Below, piece after piece: positions 28,484 through 38,003 of a stretch of DNA of 64,000 nt. Location of the stretch: positions 622,501-686,500 of the forward strand of contig NZ_JARBXM010000001.1 in NCBI RefSeq assembly GCF_028890305.1. The letters run 5' to 3'. How positions within the stretch are numbered: the first letter of the stretch is position 1; each line of letters starts with the position of its first letter. The position numbers and the translations under genes are program-made. The DNA is from Candidatus Methanosphaera massiliense. Lineage in GTDB: Archaea > Methanobacteriota > Methanobacteria > Methanobacteriales > Methanobacteriaceae. The notes beneath the pieces are model-generated. The model ran no database searches. It was not told where the DNA came from and worked only from the letters and a program-made list of their open reading frames with translations.

Positions 28484-29497
28484 TTATCTAAAATTTTCAT
28501 TTATATCTTTTAATTTTTGTATTGCTTCCTCAAATCCTTGATTAATCTCTTCTTCATTATTATTAAACTGATTTTTAACAAATCCTGTAGTATTATGGTC
28601 TAATGCTATACGAGGAATATGCATATATTCTGGACCATAGATTAGAGGCAGATATTTTTTGTAGTTATTTGGACAAGAGAACTCATAGTGTTCAAATCTA
28701 ATTTTTTTAAGTGGGAAAACATATTCTGTTTTATATATTCTATTATGAATATTATTATGTAAACCATCAACAGCATCTGAAATCTGGTTTGTTCTCTCAT
28801 CACAGAATTTCATTTTATTTCTCTGTACTTCAAGACCTTCCTCAAATGTCCAGTCACCACTTTCTATCTTATTTCTTAGTTCTACTTGTAATTCTGTTTC
28901 TAAGTTATTACGTTCTGGTGTAAGTCCTTCATCTTTTATATACTCTTTAGGAAATACATCAAAGTGAACAAATGGTTTTTTATATGCACATTGGAAGAAT
29001 AGTATAAATGTATTGTTATTTAAAGCATCTAATTCATTAGTATCTTCTAAATTATCGTGTGGTCTTGTTAGTTTAGATATAATTATGTTATCTTTTATAC
29101 TGTCAAGCTTTTCAATTTCCTGTGGAAATATCTCAACGAATTTATCATAATCCTCGCGTATCATTCCAATATCTATATCATCATCCCATGGAACAAAACC
29201 ACCATGTCTTACAGCACCAAGTAAAGTTCCATAATCTAGCCAGTATTCTAAATCATATTTATTACAGATATTATCAAATAATTTAAGTAGTTCTAGTGAT
29301 AATAATTGGATTTGTCTCATCACACCCGTCGCTTTTATATCACAACTAGCAAAAATCATATCTAACATCTTATAATGAGAATCTATTTCCCTAAATTTGT
29401 TATTATTGTTGAACCGCTGTACTAATTCAATCATACGTGGATGATTTTTTATGCTTTCTGGTAATATTTGGTATAATTTAGATAATACTGGAACCAT
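28484..29497 (-). CDS. LicD-family nucleotidyltransferase-fold protein
   Basis: A 337-residue LicD protein. The family core is intact: LDYGTLLGAVRHGGFVPWDDD and DIDIGM (about 96-122), with the Gly-Thr and three acidic residues of a nucleotidyltransferase fold. In bacteria LicD transfers phosphocholine onto teichoic acids or glycans. Here it may transfer a phospho-alcohol group onto the surface polymer. There is no membrane segment. ATG 29497 follows GTAGGAGAAAAAAGAT. It is a strong sign that the island makes a phosphorylated or phospho-decorated glycan. Confidence 0.88.
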   Translation of the reverse strand: MVPVLSKLYQILPESIKNHPRMIELVQRFNNNNKFREIDSHYKMLDMIFASCDIKATGVMRQIQLLSLELLKLFDNICNKYDLEYWLDYGTLLGAVRHGGFVPWDDDIDIGMIREDYDKFVEIFPQEIEKLDSIKDNIIISKLTRPHDNLEDTNELDALNNNTFILFFQCAYKKPFVHFDVFPKEYIKDEGLTPERNNLETELQVELRNKIESGDWTFEEGLEVQRNKMKFCDERTNQISDAVDGLHNNIHNRIYKTEYVFPLKKIRFEHYEFSCPNNYKKYLPLIYGPEYMHIPRIALDHNTTGFVKNQFNNNEEEINQGFEEAIQKLKDINENFR

Positions 29498-29710
29498 ATC
29501 TTTTTTCTCCTACAATTTTTGTCTAGTATTAATTTTATCTTTTTTAAATTATATAAAGAAAACTTTTTATTAATTAATTATAAAAAAAATATTATTTCAA
29601 AACTCTTATTATTACAAAAAATAATCTGAATATTCTATTTTAAAATAATTTTTAATTTAAATCCATTTTACGTATAAATCGTATAATTTCCTTAACTTAT
29701 TATAATAACA

Positions 29711-29718
29711 TTTATATT
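29711..29718 (+). promoter_or_regulatory. TATA box for a leaderless transcript
   Basis: TTTATATT is centred 27-28 bases upstream of ATG 29742. The same sequence at the same distance precedes the pilin-like gene at 45901. No ribosome site is present between the box and the ATG. Confidence 0.5.
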
Positions 29719-29741
29719 ATCTTTAAGATATAACAGTAATC

Positions 29742-30482
29742 ATGATTCCTATAAATTATTATAATACTACAAAGATTAAAATCTATTCTACGAATAAGGG
29801 AATAAAAATAGTAGATAGTCCTATAAAAATACAAATACTTAACTTATTAGAGGGAGAAATAAGCGAAGCTGACATAGTAAAAGAAACAGGAAAATCCAAA
29901 TCAACAATATCTGTACACTTAAAAAATTTGATTGACGAGGGAATAATAAGTTTCAAATCCCATCCACTAGATAGGAGAAGTAAATTATTTTACATCATTG
30001 CAGATTACATTGGAGAAATATATCCAGACAAGATAATCTACAAATTACCAGAAACAGAGTCTGACCTCGAATCACAGGATCAATTATACATTGAAATACT
30101 CAGACAATTCAAGTCAATCTTATTAATTCATGGATTACAAGTAGAACCTCTAGAAGTATCAACAGGACAACGTATAGGCGAAAAAATATACAGTACTTTT
30201 GATTATGAAACTATAGATGATTTAATAGAATTAGTAAAAAATAAATTTGAACAATTAAATTTAGGAAAAATAAAAATAAGTAGTATTGAACCATCAATAA
30301 TAATAAAAAATACTGGGTGTCATGAATGTTTCAAACTACAATATAATATTCCAACATGTAACATAACAAAAGGAATACTAAAAGGTATCTTTGAAAAACA
30401 CTTTGAAAAAGAAGTTCAAGTAGATGAAGTAGAATGTACTTCAAAATATGATGATTGCTGTACTTTCATCATAGACTACTAG
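29742..30482 (+). CDS. Transcriptional regulator, HTH plus V4R domain
   Basis: A 246-residue predicted regulator. An ArsR-like winged helix (about 25-85) contains ADIVKETGKSKSTISVHLKN and the wing RRSKLFYI. A C-terminal V4R-type domain (about 105-246) ends with the cysteine pattern CHECFKLQYN...C and ECTSKYDDCCTF. V4R domains bind small molecules, often hydrocarbons or metals, in regulators. It is the only clear regulator inside the glycan island, so it may control it. It appears leaderless. Its TAG stop overlaps the stop of the convergent GT2 gene, the two sharing CTAG at 30479-30482. Confidence 0.78.
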   Translation: MIPINYYNTTKIKIYSTNKGIKIVDSPIKIQILNLLEGEISEADIVKETGKSKSTISVHLKNLIDEGIISFKSHPLDRRSKLFYIIADYIGEIYPDKIIYKLPETESDLESQDQLYIEILRQFKSILLIHGLQVEPLEVSTGQRIGEKIYSTFDYETIDDLIELVKNKFEQLNLGKIKISSIEPSIIIKNTGCHECFKLQYNIPTCNITKGILKGIFEKHFEKEVQVDEVECTSKYDDCCTFIIDY

Positions 30483-31189
30483 TATTTTTTATATTTTTTA
30501 ATTAGTCTCTGGATTCTAATAGGAACAAATGTAAACCAGTCTCCCATACATGTACGGATTAATTTCTCTTTTTTATACTTTTTTTGTAAATTAGGTAATG
30601 TCTTGTAATATGATTCAGACATTGAAGCACCCTTTGAACGATGATCTAATTTTGATGGAATAAGATAAGCATTATAACCCTCATTTTTAATATTATAAAC
30701 ATAATCCACACAATATAAATGCCAATCAGGACACTGCTTTTCATCCAATGGGTATTTATTGAAGATAGTTCTAGGTATGATAAATAAACACTCATCAAGT
30801 GTACTGGCAAGCTCGGGTTTATTAATCTTAAACTGTGTTAAATCGACAGGATTAATTCCCTGTCTAATATTTCCCCGAACAAGACTATCAGTAGTTTTAC
30901 CAGCAACACCAGCAATACCCATATTATCCAGAGCTTCCAATTGTTTAACAGTATCTTTTATCCACTCCTCTGAGAAATATATATCCTGATGACTAAATAC
31001 AAAATAATCACCATTAGCCTTACTAGCCCCGTAATTTAAAGCGGAAGCAGCACTTGTAAATAATTGTTCTCTGTTATCTACAAGTACTAGTTCATAATCT
31101 TCATCCTGGTTTTCAAGGCTTTTTATTAAGTATTTATCAAGTATTTCCTTATTATTGTACACACATATAATACTAATCATGGATTTCAT
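30479..31189 (-). CDS. GT2-type glycosyltransferase
   Basis: GT-A transferase of 236 residues with MISIICVYNNKEILDKYLI at the start, VLVDNRE, AASALNYGASKANGDYFVF and SHQDIYF in the place of the DxD-bearing loop. It overlaps the flippase gene by four bases at 31186-31189. The start may be ATG 31189 or the ATG three codons later, which opens the usual SIICVYN strand. It ends on the CTAG shared with the V4R regulator. Confidence 0.82.
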   Translation of the reverse strand: MKSMISIICVYNNKEILDKYLIKSLENQDEDYELVLVDNREQLFTSAASALNYGASKANGDYFVFSHQDIYFSEEWIKDTVKQLEALDNMGIAGVAGKTTDSLVRGNIRQGINPVDLTQFKINKPELASTLDECLFIIPRTIFNKYPLDEKQCPDWHLYCVDYVYNIKNEGYNAYLIPSKLDHRSKGASMSESYYKTLPNLQKKYKKEKLIRTCMGDWFTFVPIRIQRLIKKYKKY

Positions 31190-32640
31190 CGTCCTAGCTT
31201 ATCTAGTTTCTCATTAACCTTTGCAGGTAGTAATTGTTTTATTATTGAGATATCTTCATCATTAAATGTTCTAAGAAGGAATATCATAGCAAAATATACT
31301 ATTACTCCAATTATGATGCTGACGAATAGGTCTAAGTTTAGTACATGGATTACAGCTCCCATAACTATACTAGCAATGAGTGGTTTTATGATTATTTCTC
31401 TTAATGGTACTGAGTATCCATATTTATGCATTATATAAATATAGAATATAACCATACTTACCTCATTAAGAACAGTAATCATTGCAGCACCAACACCACC
31501 AAATAACTTAATTAATATGAAGTTTCCTATTGTACTGAATAGTAAACAGATAAATGTAGCTTTCATAGTTTCATGTTGCTTATTTATTGAAGCAATACTA
31601 GTACCTAAAATATAACTTAAGAATATTGCAGGTAGTGCCCATATTATTAATTCAAGTATTGGTATAGTGTTCACATAAGCTGGTCCATAGATAAATAATA
31701 TAATCTTATCTGCAAGTATTGTTGTTCCCATTGCTATAGGTATACTAAGTATTGAAAGATATTTTAATGATTTTTTGTACGTATAATTAAGCATTTCTGG
31801 ATTGTCAACATAGAATTTTGAGAACAATGGTAGAACTGCAGTTGAGTATACTGTTGGTATAAAGATTAGTGCCTGCATTAAATTGAAAGCAGCAGTATAT
31901 TCCCCTACAACAGCACTTGTAGTTAACATATTTAATAGAATTGTATTCATTTTAAATGATATTAAAGCGAATATACTTGTTATTGCTAGTGGAAATGCAT
32001 TATATATTAAATATTTCCAGAATTTAAAGTCTGCCTGGAAGTGTATTAATCCATAATTTTTACTACACATTGCAAAGTCATATATTAAAACTATTACTGT
32101 TGATATAAGATATACCATTGCAACTGCTATTACAGACTGTTTTGTAAATACACAAATCATAACACCAATAAACATGGTTACAGCATTGATGATTTCTGCT
32201 ATGGACTGATATTCCATTTGTTCATATGCTCGGAACATGGATGTGAATGTTCCACTAAATGCATCAATAATAACAGATGATCCTATCAGATATACAACAT
32301 ATTTTGTAGTATCATTAAAAACACCTATGTTTACAAAGGTTACTAGAACTATCATTGTAATTATTGATAAAATTAGTTTTATAGTTCCATGATTTCCAAG
32401 ATATTTATATGTTCTACTTTTATCTCGCGCAACTTCTCGTATTGTTAATGTTGATAATCCGAGATCTGTGAAAATAGCAAATAATCCTGATATTGCTGTT
32501 GCAAATGAAATTATACCAAAATTAGTTGTTCCAAGGTATCTGGCTGAATATAATGTATAAAAAAATGCTAGAACATAACCTATCATTTGTGATAGGAATA
32601 ATACGCTCGTGTTTTTCGCTAATGTTCTAACAGTATTCAT
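31186..32640 (-). CDS. Wzx-like polysaccharide flippase
   Basis: A 484-residue MATE/MVF-fold membrane protein with about 14 hydrophobic helices. It belongs to the polysaccharide transport family, with the typical N-terminal KNTSVLFLSQMIGYVLAFFY and GTTNFGIISFATAISGLF. It is predicted to flip a lipid-linked glycan intermediate across the cytoplasmic membrane. It is coupled with the GT2 gene downstream by a four-base overlap. A second, less similar flippase is at 33904, so two different intermediates may be moved. Confidence 0.88.
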   Translation of the reverse strand: MNTVRTLAKNTSVLFLSQMIGYVLAFFYTLYSARYLGTTNFGIISFATAISGLFAIFTDLGLSTLTIREVARDKSRTYKYLGNHGTIKLILSIITMIVLVTFVNIGVFNDTTKYVVYLIGSSVIIDAFSGTFTSMFRAYEQMEYQSIAEIINAVTMFIGVMICVFTKQSVIAVAMVYLISTVIVLIYDFAMCSKNYGLIHFQADFKFWKYLIYNAFPLAITSIFALISFKMNTILLNMLTTSAVVGEYTAAFNLMQALIFIPTVYSTAVLPLFSKFYVDNPEMLNYTYKKSLKYLSILSIPIAMGTTILADKIILFIYGPAYVNTIPILELIIWALPAIFLSYILGTSIASINKQHETMKATFICLLFSTIGNFILIKLFGGVGAAMITVLNEVSMVIFYIYIMHKYGYSVPLREIIIKPLIASIVMGAVIHVLNLDLFVSIIIGVIVYFAMIFLLRTFNDEDISIIKQLLPAKVNEKLDKLGR

Positions 32641-32679
32641 TATTTAACCTTCTTTTAATTACAATTTCTTTTATAGTTA

Positions 32680-33879
32680 TTAGGATATATATTTTATAGT
32701 TTCATCAGGGATTGTATCTTCTTTTAAAAATTTAGTTTCAACAAGTTCTAATGCTTCTTTGACAACTTGGTCCATATTTAAGTTTTTGTACTGAGCTAAC
32801 CTTCCAATGAATGATACCTGAGGGAATTTTTCTGATAATTCAAGATATCTTTCATATAATTCCTGGTTTTCTTCGCGTGGTATCGGATAGTAGGGGATAT
32901 TACTTTCAGGATAGTTTGGATTATAGTCTATAGGAAATTCAAATTGAACAGCTGACTTAAATGATTGTTGTCCAGTTATATACTTGTATTCTGTTATTCT
33001 TGTAAAATGGTACTCATTAGGATAGTTTATTGTAGCATTATCCTGGAAGTGTGGTCTGTCAACAGTTTCATCCATTAAAATTAATGACCTGTACGGTAAA
33101 CGGCCGTATATGAAGTTAAAGAATTCATCAATCATGCCGGTGAATATTACTTGTCCCTTGAATTCCTCATCATGATAATATATTTTTTTATTTTCAAAAT
33201 CAATATTTAATACGTCATGATAATCCTTTTCAAGTAGTATGTTAATGTTATGATTAGATATCATATTTTGAAACATTTGAGCGTAACCATTTGTTGGTAC
33301 GCCTTGATAGATGTCCTGATAATACCTGCAATCATATGATAAATGTAAGGGTAGTTGCTCCATAATTGCTGAGTCAAGTTCCTCTGGACGATAGCCCCAC
33401 TGATTTAATGTATAATTAAGATATATTTCATTATACAGGTAGTCTGCAAGTTTTTCAATATTAGGGTCGTCTGATTTTTTTAATTCATGAATAGGAATCT
33501 TATCATTAACATTATATTTTTCTAGTAATGCTGTTTTTATATCTTCTGATTCCTCTGGCATACACTTATCTATACTGATAAGATTAAATGGTAAGGGAAC
33601 ATAATCTCCATCAATTTTTCCAACTACTTTATGGTTATATATGTTCCAATTAGTAAATCTGGATAAATATTTGTATACTTTGATGCTGTCTGTGTGGAAA
33701 ATGTGTGGTCCATATTTATGAACTAGTATTCCCTCCTCATTATAGTAATCATAACAATTTCCACCTATATGGTCTCGTTTATCGATTAATAGTACTTTTT
33801 TATTAAGTCTGTTTGCTACTTGTTCTGCTACAGTAAGCCCTGCTATCCCTGCACCTACTATTATAAAGTCATATGCCAA
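32680..33879 (-). CDS. glf: UDP-galactopyranose mutase
   Basis: FAD enzyme that converts UDP-galactopyranose to UDP-galactofuranose. The 399-residue protein has the FAD dinucleotide motif DFIIVGAGIAGLTVAEQ at the start, DKRDHIGGNCYDYY, the substrate segment YGPHIFHT, NQWGYRPEELD and the C-terminal FIGRLAQYKNLNMDQVV, all characteristic of Glf. The start is TTG 33879, nine bases after GGAGG. It sits between two flippase genes and next to a UDP-glucose 4-epimerase (35252), giving a complete route from UDP-Glc to UDP-Galf. This indicates galactofuranose in the glycan. Confidence 0.95.
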   Translation of the reverse strand: MAYDFIIVGAGIAGLTVAEQVANRLNKKVLLIDKRDHIGGNCYDYYNEEGILVHKYGPHIFHTDSIKVYKYLSRFTNWNIYNHKVVGKIDGDYVPLPFNLISIDKCMPEESEDIKTALLEKYNVNDKIPIHELKKSDDPNIEKLADYLYNEIYLNYTLNQWGYRPEELDSAIMEQLPLHLSYDCRYYQDIYQGVPTNGYAQMFQNMISNHNINILLEKDYHDVLNIDFENKKIYYHDEEFKGQVIFTGMIDEFFNFIYGRLPYRSLILMDETVDRPHFQDNATINYPNEYHFTRITEYKYITGQQSFKSAVQFEFPIDYNPNYPESNIPYYPIPREENQELYERYLELSEKFPQVSFIGRLAQYKNLNMDQVVKEALELVETKFLKEDTIPDETIKYIS

Positions 33880-33903
33880 AATATTTATCCTCCCTTAATT
33901 TAT

Positions 33904-35202
33904 TTAAATAATGTCTTTTAATGATTTATCAATTATTTTTATTCCCTTTTTCTGTAGGAATATGAACATTGCAATGGTTATGAAGGTTTCCGTTATTGCG
34001 AATGAAATTGCTATTCCTATCTCTTTCATTAATGTTATAAGTATTATTCCAAGTATAATGTCAAGTATGCCTCCGAGCATTACTATTGTTGTGAATGCTT
34101 TTTTATAGTTGAATGTTAACATGGTTTCTATACCGAATATTGTACTTAAACTAACTACGAATGGTAGAACTGATAATATTCTCAGTAATATAATTGAATT
34201 ATGATATGCCTCTCCAAATAGTATTGAAATTATAAGATCTGCAAATACAAATAATCCAACAGATAGTACTATTCCCACTATAGCCATTATTTTTGTTATC
34301 TTACGTATGAATTCGATACTTGTTTTTTTATCACTTGCTACTTCACGGCTAATAAATGGATATAATGCCTGTGATATAGGATTTAATAATCCATTCACAG
34401 CTAATACTATCTTCTCTGCAATACTATAATATCCTACGAGGGTATTGTTTGTTAATAAACCTAATAGGAATGTGTTAGTGGTTGTGTACATATTTATAGA
34501 TATTGTAGATATGAATACATGCCATCCTTCCTTTAGCTGATACTTAATATTACTTATAGATGGTAGTTTTATATTAATATCAAATCTTGTTAAAGCTACA
34601 TATATTCCAAGAACACCCACTATGATAAATCCTAGAGAGTTTATCACAGGTACTAATAAATAATCTGATGTATTATGTACAAATACAAATATAAGCACGG
34701 TGAATATTACTTTTCCGATAATATTAAGAATACTAGTATACTTCATATACTCCATTCCCTGAAATAGCCATGTTGGAAAGAGCATATATCCAATAACCAT
34801 ACCAAAAGTTAATAGGTATACATCAGCATCAGCACTAAATTTAGGAATGAATGTTATTATAGCATATAATATTAGAAAGCTTAATATACATAGGCATACC
34901 TTAATAAACATCACAGAATTAAAAATTTCCGACACTTTATCTTTATCAGTACGATACAGAGCTAGTTCTCTTGTTGCTGATAAATTAAATCCATAATCAG
35001 TTAAATATTCAAAATAAGTAATTAGTGATATTGCATATTGGGTTAAACCGAATTTATCTGGTCCCAACACCATTGTTAAATAGGGAAGTGTTATTAATGG
35101 TAAAATATAACTTGCAAATTGAAGTCCTGTTAAGGATACCATGTTTTCAAGAATTCTCTTATATTCCTTTTTCTTAAATAGACTTTTTATTCTTGAAATC
35201 AT
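33904..35202 (-). CDS. Wzx-like polysaccharide flippase
   Basis: A 432-residue membrane protein with about 12 hydrophobic segments and the Wzx hallmarks LQFASYILPLITLPYLTMVL and GPDKFGLTQYAISLITYFEY. It is predicted to translocate a lipid-linked glycan. It is only distantly similar to the flippase at 31186. ATG 35202 follows GGTGATATA. It is 24 bases upstream of glf and 50 bases downstream of the epimerase gene. Confidence 0.88.
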   Translation of the reverse strand: MISRIKSLFKKKEYKRILENMVSLTGLQFASYILPLITLPYLTMVLGPDKFGLTQYAISLITYFEYLTDYGFNLSATRELALYRTDKDKVSEIFNSVMFIKVCLCILSFLILYAIITFIPKFSADADVYLLTFGMVIGYMLFPTWLFQGMEYMKYTSILNIIGKVIFTVLIFVFVHNTSDYLLVPVINSLGFIIVGVLGIYVALTRFDINIKLPSISNIKYQLKEGWHVFISTISINMYTTTNTFLLGLLTNNTLVGYYSIAEKIVLAVNGLLNPISQALYPFISREVASDKKTSIEFIRKITKIMAIVGIVLSVGLFVFADLIISILFGEAYHNSIILLRILSVLPFVVSLSTIFGIETMLTFNYKKAFTTIVMLGGILDIILGIILITLMKEIGIAISFAITETFITIAMFIFLQKKGIKIIDKSLKDII

Positions 35203-35251
35203 TATATCACCATTAGAAACAATAACAAATAAAATAGGATTTAAATCCTAT

Positions 35252-36199
35252 TTATTCTTTTTCAAATTCATTCACATAAAAATTAATAGTTTCCTTCAGC
35301 TCTTTTTTGAAGTCATGTTCACTTTCAAATCCAAATGCTTCCTGTGCTTTACTAATATCCGCAACGGAGTTTCTAATATCACCATTACGCACAGGTTTAT
35401 AAACTGGGTTGAAGTCACAATCCATTATTTCACAAATAATTTCAAGTAATTCATTAATAGATGTTGTTTTTCCATGAGCAATGTTATATACTCCTGTTGC
35501 ATTACTTTTTGCTACTTCATAGTTTGCTTTTGCGATGTTTTTTACGTATATGAAATCACGTGTTTGTTCTCCATCACCATATATTATAGGTTGTTCCTTA
35601 TTCAGTAATGCTTTGATGAATTTTGGAATAACACCACTATATGGTGAACCTACACTTTGTCTAGGTCCAAATACGTTAAAGTATCTTAGACAGGCAGTTG
35701 GAAGATTATATGTGTTTGTAAATGTGTAGGAGTATAATTCAAGCAGTGCTTTTGAAACAGCATAGGGTGATAATGGTTGTAGGGGCAGTGTTTCTACATT
35801 TGGAAGAACATCTGTTTCACCATAAACTGCTGCTGATGAAGCGGATACTACTTTTTTAACATTTGTTTTACAAGCAGCTTTAAGTACGTTAAATGATCCA
35901 TCAATATTAGTTTTATTTGTTTCAGTTGGTTTTTCAACACTCTCTGGTACACTTATAAGTGCTGCTTCGTGAAATACATAGTCATGATTCTCAAATATAG
36001 GCTGTAAATCTAAACTTCTAATATCCCCACAGATTAATTCTATTCTGTCATGATCTAAGTCTTTAAGATTTTCTACTTTTCCCGTAGACATATTATCTAT
36101 AATTGTTACTTTAGATACGTTATTATTTAGTAATGTTTCTGTAATATGTGAGCCAATGAAACCAGCTCCTCCTGTAACTATGCATCTTGTATCTTTCAT
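35252..36199 (-). CDS. UDP-glucose 4-epimerase-like SDR
   Basis: Extended SDR of 315 residues. The NAD motif is VTGGAGFIGSHI (9-20), the catalytic area ASSAAVYGE, the Tyr-Lys pair is YAVSK, and the sugar-binding loop contains RYFNVFGPRQ and DFIYVKN. It matches the archaeal/bacterial GalE-like group (the WbpP/GalE type), so it is likely to make UDP-Gal (or UDP-GalNAc) from UDP-Glc (or UDP-GlcNAc). Gene order epimerase, flippase, glf, flippase suggests it feeds Glf. ATG 36199 follows AGGTTAAATAA. Confidence 0.88.
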   Translation of the reverse strand: MKDTRCIVTGGAGFIGSHITETLLNNNVSKVTIIDNMSTGKVENLKDLDHDRIELICGDIRSLDLQPIFENHDYVFHEAALISVPESVEKPTETNKTNIDGSFNVLKAACKTNVKKVVSASSAAVYGETDVLPNVETLPLQPLSPYAVSKALLELYSYTFTNTYNLPTACLRYFNVFGPRQSVGSPYSGVIPKFIKALLNKEQPIIYGDGEQTRDFIYVKNIAKANYEVAKSNATGVYNIAHGKTTSINELLEIICEIMDCDFNPVYKPVRNGDIRNSVADISKAQEAFGFESEHDFKKELKETINFYVNEFEKE

Positions 36200-36425
36200 T
36201 TATTTAACCTCTATTTTATTGGAAAATATTATTGTTTTCGACTAAATCTTTTTCTAAATAGTTTATATAGTCATGTTTCATTAAAATTTCTATATTTAAT
36301 ATATATTTATTCTATAATATGGTTGTTTATTTAATTATGAATATAATATTATATTTTGTCTGTTATTTAATGTTTTTTTATATTCTTATTTACCGTATGA
36401 TGATTTTTGAAATTAAACAGGAATT

Positions 36426-36860
36426 TTAGTTTGCTGTCACATTGTATAACAGTTTTAAAGTTCTATAAGGATTACTATCATTTCCTTTATATAATTCCAC
36501 ATCTAATTCCTGATTAGCACCGATATAGCTAGTTCTATCAATATAGTATGGAGTAATACTCTCCTCATTATTTTTCAAAGTTCTATTATACTTTGTAATA
36601 GTATCATTATGACTCTTGATTTTCACAGTATAATTCATGTCCTGATGTTCCTCATTTTTTATACCAATATTAATCTTCTGAATAGAATACTGTGGAATGC
36701 TAGTTGGATAATCTGTTGTGTTATTATGGTGGTCTAACATATAGAATTCAGTATATCCTTCACCTGGATTGTGAATTACAACTAAATAAATAACTGATAT
36801 TATTGCTATTATAAGGATAGTCACTAATATACCTTTAATAACCTTATCTATTAATCTCAT
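36426..36860 (-). CDS. DUF1616-like membrane-anchored protein
   Basis: A 144-residue protein with one N-terminal hydrophobic helix (about 10-30) and an extracellular domain beginning PGEGYTEFYMLD. This phrase and the following N-x-GIKN-E pattern match the C-terminal domain of the archaeal DUF1616 membrane family as I recall it. Several potential N-glycosylation sites (N-x-S/T) are present. ATG 36860 follows GGGAGGTGAATT. It sits upstream of the epimerase and flippase genes, at the edge of the glycan island, and could be a surface component or an accessory of export. Confidence 0.6.
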   Translation of the reverse strand: MRLIDKVIKGILVTILIIAIISVIYLVVIHNPGEGYTEFYMLDHHNNTTDYPTSIPQYSIQKINIGIKNEEHQDMNYTVKIKSHNDTITKYNRTLKNNEESITPYYIDRTSYIGANQELDVELYKGNDSNPYRTLKLLYNVTAN

Positions 36861-36978
36861 AATTCACCTCCCAATTCTTATCTAAAAACTAATTATAATT
36901 TAATATGTATCTTATAATATAGATATTTATAGAATATAAAAGATTACTTATTCATGATTAATAGTAGGAGTTCATATA

Positions 36979-37995
36979 ATGGATAAATTTTATGTAACCG
37001 ACTGTGAAGGACCATTATCTGTTAATGATAATGCATATGAGATATCAGATTATTTTCTTCCAGAAGGTGGAGATTTTTTCAGTATACTAAGTAATTATGA
37101 TGACATGTTAGTAGAACGTAATACTGAAGGATATCTTGCAGGCAGTACATTAAAACTTATATTGCCATTTTTCAAAGCACATGGTTTAACAGAAAATGAT
37201 TTGATAGAATTCTCTGAAGATAATATTCTCATGATTGACGGAGCATATTCCATGATTAAATATGTTCAAGACATCATGCCTTTTTATATTGTAAGTACAA
37301 GTTATAATCAGTATATTAAAGCATTATCTGATAAAACAGGATTTAAGTATGAGAATACATATTCCACAAAGCTGGAATTAGATAAATATGAATTAAATGA
37401 GGAAGAACAAGATAAACTCATAGATATTCATAATAATATATTATTTGATTCTAGTTTTGAGAATATTGATAGACTCTTCAATGACGTAATATCTAAAATG
37501 GAAATCAATAAACTGGTAGAATCAGTAAAACCTGTTGGTGGAATAGGTAAAAGAGATGCAATTCTAGATATTATTGAGAAAAATAATTATCAACCAGAAG
37601 GTCTGATGTATAGTGGAGACAGTATAACTGATAAAGAGGCTCTGGAATATGCAAAAGATAACAATGGTTTAAGTATATCATTTAATGGAAATAATCACTC
37701 AATAAAATCTGCTTCAATTGCAATTGCTTCAACAAATAATTTAATATTAGCAGTAATAGCTGATATATTCAATAATAAGGGAACAGAAGGAGTATATGAT
37801 TTTATAAATGAATACAATGAAGAACCATTGGAAGCAATTCTAAACTCTTCAAATAATAATGAAATCACACAAGAATTACTACTTAGTAAACCATCAATTG
37901 ATGTAATAAATGAAGATAATATAGAAGAATTAACTAATAAAAGTAAAATAACACGTGATAAAGTACGTGGAAAAAGAATAGGAAATTTAGGATAG
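36979..37995 (+). CDS. ehaR: EhaR-like HAD-superfamily protein
   Basis: A 338-residue protein with a HAD phosphatase layout. Motif I is VTDCEGPLS at about 6-14 (Asp8, with Glu10 in the second acidic position), and motif IV is [12 protein letters not shown] near 213-225. Its size and start match the protein called energy-converting hydrogenase A subunit R in Methanobacteriales, by recall. It is the first gene of a unit with an Ftr paralogue (38004) and a sugar kinase-like gene (38909), as at the end of eha operons. No membrane hydrogenase subunits are adjacent here. A real phosphatase function is possible but unproven. Confidence 0.65.
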   Translation: MDKFYVTDCEGPLSVNDNAYEISDYFLPEGGDFFSILSNYDDMLVERNTEGYLAGSTLKLILPFFKAHGLTENDLIEFSEDNILMIDGAYSMIKYVQDIMPFYIVSTSYNQYIKALSDKTGFKYENTYSTKLELDKYELNEEEQDKLIDIHNNILFDSSFENIDRLFNDVISKMEINKLVESVKPVGGIGKRDAILDIIEKNNYQPEGLMYSGDSITDKEALEYAKDNNGLSISFNGNNHSIKSASIAIASTNNLILAVIADIFNNKGTEGVYDFINEYNEEPLEAILNSSNNNEITQELLLSKPSIDVINEDNIEELTNKSKITRDKVRGKRIGNLG

Positions 37996-38003
37996 TGATT
38001 AGA

